Assembly (NCBI GenBank): GCA_043381765.1
Contig: JBHJMP010002074.1
Span: forward strand, 1-21,875
Reading direction: 5' to 3'
Source: Collodictyon triciliatum
Taxonomy: Eukaryota; CRuMs
DNA length: 21,875 nt
The notes below the pieces were generated by a model. It was not told the origin of the DNA and ran no database searches. It saw only the letters and a list, made by a program, of their open reading frames with translations. Both the position numbers and the translations under genes were made by a program. Of this stretch, positions 18,244 through 21,875 are shown piece after piece. How positions within the stretch are numbered: the stretch's first letter is position 1; every line of letters starts with the position of its first letter.

Positions 18244-18582
18244 AATGGGATGGAGAGCGAATATGTGGAGAATAGCATGCATCAAGAGATATTGGATTAA
18301 ATCACAAAAATAAGTCATAAATTACAATGTATTACATACAGTGTGGGTAGTGAATTATCTAAAATTGACAAGTGATTTATTTCCATTTTTTGAAATGTTT
18401 TATGAAGAGAATAGCATAATCATGTAATTACCTTTGCCTCTAGGACAAGAAATGAGCTGTGGACAAGATAATGGAAAGCCCCGGATTGTGTAGTTGGAGA
18501 TTTTTGTGTTTTGGGAGAAGGAAGAGAAAAGAAAAAGAAAAAGAAAAAAAAAACAAAGAGAGGAAAATGTTATCACACGCAG

Positions 18583-18774
18583 ACTATTCTATCCAAAGGT
18601 GATTCAGCTCCAACGCGGTTTCTGGTTGTGTTCGAGACTGACAGAAGAGCGGATGAAAGTTGTCGGGTCGATGAAAATACGCACATGGCAGCTACTTCTC
18701 AAATCGATTCCAACGAGTCCTTTCAGCCGTCTATCTCAGACAAGATTCACATCCTATTTCATTCCACTGGATGA
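18583..18774 (+). CDS. Probable C-terminal exon of an unknown plus-strand gene
   Basis: Following a cacgcag acceptor, a 63-residue frame ends in TGA at 18774. It contains APTRFLVVFETDRRADESC and ends HILFHSTG, with balanced, coding-like composition. A likely preceding exon is 18444-18487 (frame QEMSCGQDNGKPRI), whose phase would fit a GTGTAG donor, but this is tentative. An ATG at 18236, just past repeat arm A, could be the start of the gene; I cannot link it by phase. No family is recognised. The stop region overlaps the 3' end of the convergent minus-strand frame by 16 bases. Confidence 0.35.
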   Translation, partial: TILSKGDSAPTRFLVVFETDRRADESCRVDENTHMAATSQIDSNESFQPSISDKIHILFHSTG

Positions 18775-19536
18775 GTCTTTTGAGGGGACAACGGGTCACT
18801 TTCCTTGCGTTTCTTGCTGGGCGACTCTGACAAAAAGCGATACATCGTTGTTTGTCTGGCATTAACGGAAGTGCCGCTTGACCGTCCCCTAGTTTCGGAA
18901 CCATGCGTAGCCGGTTGTGGACTTTGCTTAAGCGGAGTATATGGATATGCTTGTGGTTTTAGAAATATACGCTCCTGCTTGCTCGGGCTGTCTTTTGTGT
19001 GTAGAGTTCCAATCTTGGATTCGACTTGTGGTGTTTGCTTTTGCTCCTTGGTTCTCGGTGCGACGGGCTGGGACAGGGTAAACGGACTATCTTTGGTGGG
19101 CGCTGGTTCTTGTTCGCCTTCGCTTTGGAGTATCATTTCGGATAAGTAACGAAGACTGCCTTGATGCCTCCTATGTTAACCATATTCACGTCAGTCTGAA
19201 TTGTTAGTTTAAGGGGGGATTTCTTTCGGGGTTTGGAGATGCGCTGCTCTTGGGTCTTGTGATGTGCGGACTTGTCCAGTGTTGGCGGCGGAGAGTTCGA
19301 GTGCGAGGATTCTGAAGAGGAACCGAGATTTCCTTCCATGTCATTGTCGCTGTCGTTGTATGTGCGTATCTGCTGTGAGTCTTGCGAAATCTGTTGTTGC
19401 CTGGCCTTGGCTTCCTTGACCCGTTGCTGCTTGTCTGCTTGGCAGGTTTATTCTTTTGCGGAGCTTTTACTTGTCGTTCGTTATTCGCAACTGGCGGACG
19501 CTCTTTGAGGATGCGCTTTGGACACTTTTTTCCCAT
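18759..19536 (-). CDS. Disordered Ser/Pro/Lys/Gln-rich protein, frame broken near 19135
   Basis: Minus-strand pieces: a 22-codon exon at 19471-19536 (MGKKCPKRIL), a 41-bp putative intron (19430-19470), a 98-codon exon at 19133-19429 (QQRVKEAKARQQQ, then SSSESSHSNSPPP) and a 125-residue frame at 18759-19136 with similar bias (SESPSKKRKES near the end). The last two frames meet in an overlapping ATGA, where one stops and the other starts. I could not find an intron with matching phase, so a small indel (real or sequencing), an unseen intron, or two separate genes are all possible. It has no globular domain and is predicted to be disordered, with basic clusters that suggest a nuclear location. 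Function is unknown. Confidence 0.4.
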
Positions 19537-19782
19537 CTGCCTTCCACGTCATGTACCTGTGCCTCTTGCTTTATACGTTCGCTTCATCTCCTTTACTGCA
19601 TTCCTTCGCTCTGCTGTGCTTCTTCACCAGTCATCCTCTCTGCCAGCCTGTGTGCCGTTCTGTGTCCCTCCCACGCCGCACCATCTGCCTCCATTTTCGA
19701 TAGTGACTTTTTGCCCTATAATTACACTCCAACTACCTGTACACCACGGGCCCTTCTCTCTATATACCCTCCCTCCACAAAA
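19526..19782 (+). repeat. Inverted repeat arm B (about 250 bp)
   Basis: Counterpart of arm A in opposite orientation, about 1.28 kb away. Its inner edge contains the ATG of the minus-strand gene at 19536, and arm A's inner edge likewise ends at an ATG, so both arms sit where a promoter or 5' region of the inward-facing genes would be. Confidence 0.75.
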
Positions 19783-19843
19783 TCAAATGAAATCAAACAA
19801 AAGAGGTAAAGGAGAGCATGTTTACTAGTGTTTATTTGACTCA

Positions 19844-21542
19844 TTATTTTGGTTTGACAAATGTGTGCGGAAACCATCCAATCCTTCCCTCAACTTCTCC
19901 TTCCCACCAACCACTGCGAGTTATTGACATTTAGAAATAGAGACATCAAGTACTGCAACGTTTGTGATGCAAGTATGATTGATGTAAGCTGGGTACCTTT
20001 GGTCTTTAACCCTTAATTTTACGACGGTACCAACTTTAAGCGATAGTTCGTTCGAGTTCTGGGCATTATACACATGTGTCGCGACGAAGAGCTGACAAAC
20101 CATAATTATTTTTTTTTTAAAAAAAGTTTGAAATTCAGACTATGAAAGGAAATGTCAATCGTAAGCTTACATCTCCAGCTTGGCCTACACTTTGTATGCC
20201 TGCAATTAAAATATCAGATCAAAAGAAAAATTAAGAGGTAATATGCAATACGGAACAGATCGCTGAATATTTCTTTGATGCAATAATATAATTCTAACCA
20301 TGATTTTGGGTGTGCTCAACCTTTGAAAAGAAAAAGAATTTTATAAATTATTGGCACATATTTATCTGCATACTTGTACATCATGAGCCCTCTTCTTATC
20401 TTTTTTTTTTTAAAAAAAAAAGACAAAAAGAAAAAAAAATTGAATTATACAACGTATACCTTCCTTGGCTCAGAGCGCGTTCTTTCATCTAAACATAATT
20501 TATGGGGATTAACTGGTGAATATGGCGATTAAATCACATAAATTAGTGCCTCATTCGTTGGCTCGCATATGTTTTTTTATTATAAAAATAATAAATATCT
20601 GTAGTCCTTTATATATAGTTTGGGAATACTGTGATTTGTTAAAAAAAATATATGAGAGACATAACCAGTATTCTAAGAGGGTCAACCTTCACAAGCGGGC
20701 TGTGTGTTAAGTCCTCTTTCATTTCTTTCCCAGTTCCTTCCTACTAACGAAGCTGCGGTAGGCGGTTGCTGCCTTGGCGCCATAGAAACGGGTCTAATGA
20801 GGCTAGTATTCGTATGAGGAATTCCAGGAAGCGGACGTACCTGTTCTCGTGGGGATACTCTGTGGATTACATGAATCAAGTCAATATTAAATAAAATAAA
20901 TTTAAAACGATATTATGGTTTCCCATTGATTAATGATGAAATAGCACTCATACAATGGGGGTTTAATCCCTCCCGATATTTGCGGGGCTGCCGCTGAAGG
21001 ACCTAGTTGATTGGATTTTCCAGACTGAGCGACGACTCCCGCAACAAGACCACGTGGCGAAACAATTCCAGTGTGATTAGGCCTTCTCGAGTGTGCGACC
21101 AGGGTTAATAAGTTCATGCATAAATAAGACTAAAACTAGCCAGCACACTCACAAGGAACAATCATTCACCTTGTGGAGGTAAAGGTAGAATTTTGGTTTC
21201 TAGAGTCAGAACATGATGAATTTGGACTTTCACTTCGCTTTTTTAACACTGAACTTAATTCCTGTATACTAGGTCCTATATTCCAATTTCATTACGTTAG
21301 GTAAAAGCTACAATTGAACAATCTCTGGTATTAGTCTTTTGATTCTACTAATTATTCTAGAAAAGAAATTGAAAGGATTATTTTGAATATTGATGCATGA
21401 ATAGAAAGAAAATATTCTTACCCATAGCTCCTACGGCTGGATTCCTTATAATTGTTTTTGGAACACAGGACAAACTTTCAGTAGGATGTTGCTCCTCTTG
21501 CCGGGATTCTCCTTTTCGGAGGCCAGAGGATTCAGAAGGCCT
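19844..21542 (-). CDS. Proline-rich protein with C-terminal SH3 domain, 5' end unresolved
   Basis: Exons supported by phase and homology, in transcript order, are 21085-20954, 20859-20687, 20199-20171, 20091-19997 and 19913-19844 (stop TAA). They join without phase conflict. The last two make a full SH3 domain: ATHVYNAQNSNELSLKVG followed by GWWEGEVEG and GWFPHTFVKPK. The usual ALYDY is ATHVY, while the paired Trp and the FP motif are kept. SH3 domains bind PxxP peptides in signalling and cytoskeletal complexes. Upstream exons are Pro/Ser-rich (VRPLPGIPHT, MAPRQQPPT). Two further candidates, 21542-21422 (AGG CCT TCT onward, donor GTAAGA) and 21199-21170 (frame TKILPLPPQ), look real but do not reconcile in phase with the next exon, so an exon is missing or misplaced. 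The start codon is not identified. Confidence 0.6.
20204..20686. other. Intron-like AT-rich stretch within the SH3 gene
   Basis: No exon is seen here. A poly-T/poly-A inverted run lies near 20399-20420, followed by a purine-rich patch. Confidence 0.5.

Positions 21543-21875
<333 letters not shown>

Noticed and set aside
17764-18318. 184-residue minus-strand frame
   Set aside because: It covers repeat arm A; the homologous arm B does not keep the same frame, and the composition (Ser/Leu/Pro/His) looks like antisense of repeat DNA.
18805-19149. 114-residue Cys-rich plus-strand frame
   Set aside because: Opposite to the more coding-like minus-strand frame; the cysteines have no metal-binding spacing.
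19382-19828. Plus-strand frames of 117-148 residues
   Set aside because: They cover repeat arm B and the antisense of the minus-strand disordered protein; similarity to arm A switches frame midway.

Overview
The window looks like a piece of the nuclear genome of an intron-rich microbial eukaryote, carrying the right-hand part of an integrated double-stranded DNA virus of the polinton-like virus (PLV)/virophage type. The host lineage cannot be fixed from the sequence.

Positions 1 to about 8.06 kb are very AT-rich, gene-dense and intronless. They hold a left-truncated hypothetical gene (minus), a small basic protein, a probable double jelly-roll major capsid protein, a possible small membrane peptide, a DUF5754-like protein (all plus), a lysine-rich protein with three 39-residue repeats and an unknown 124-residue protein (both minus), an rve-family integrase (plus) and an SF3 (D5-like) helicase (minus). 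Every complete frame is intact. No DNA polymerase, packaging ATPase or maturation protease is visible; they may lie off the left edge. Starts are preceded by almost pure A/T tracts, and two minus-strand starts share a 19-bp upstream motif. The right flank of the element has two 150-bp-spaced modules with G-run and C-run blocks (quadruplex-forming on the minus strand) and a perfect 11-bp hairpin. Base composition then shifts at about 8.04-8.10 kb, which I take as the approximate virus/host boundary.

From about 8.1 kb to the end the sequence is host-like. A polypurine minisatellite interrupted by 355 N precedes a 15-exon aldehyde dehydrogenase gene of the methylmalonate-semialdehyde dehydrogenase type (9632-13685). 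Its splice junctions were placed by protein homology and give one uninterrupted 474-residue frame. Its fifth intron carries a second polypurine minisatellite and a 246-N gap. Next is a 4-exon RING/B-box/coiled-coil/NHL (TRIM-NHL-like) gene (14207-16906).

The last 5 kb are less clear. Two diverged inverted copies of a roughly 250-bp sequence (about 17993-18243 and 19526-19782) face each other across two small convergent, coding-like gene fragments whose 3' ends overlap. Beyond them, a minus-strand gene encodes a proline-rich protein ending in a complete C-terminal SH3 domain assembled from three exons. The window ends inside a long (TAA)n microsatellite.
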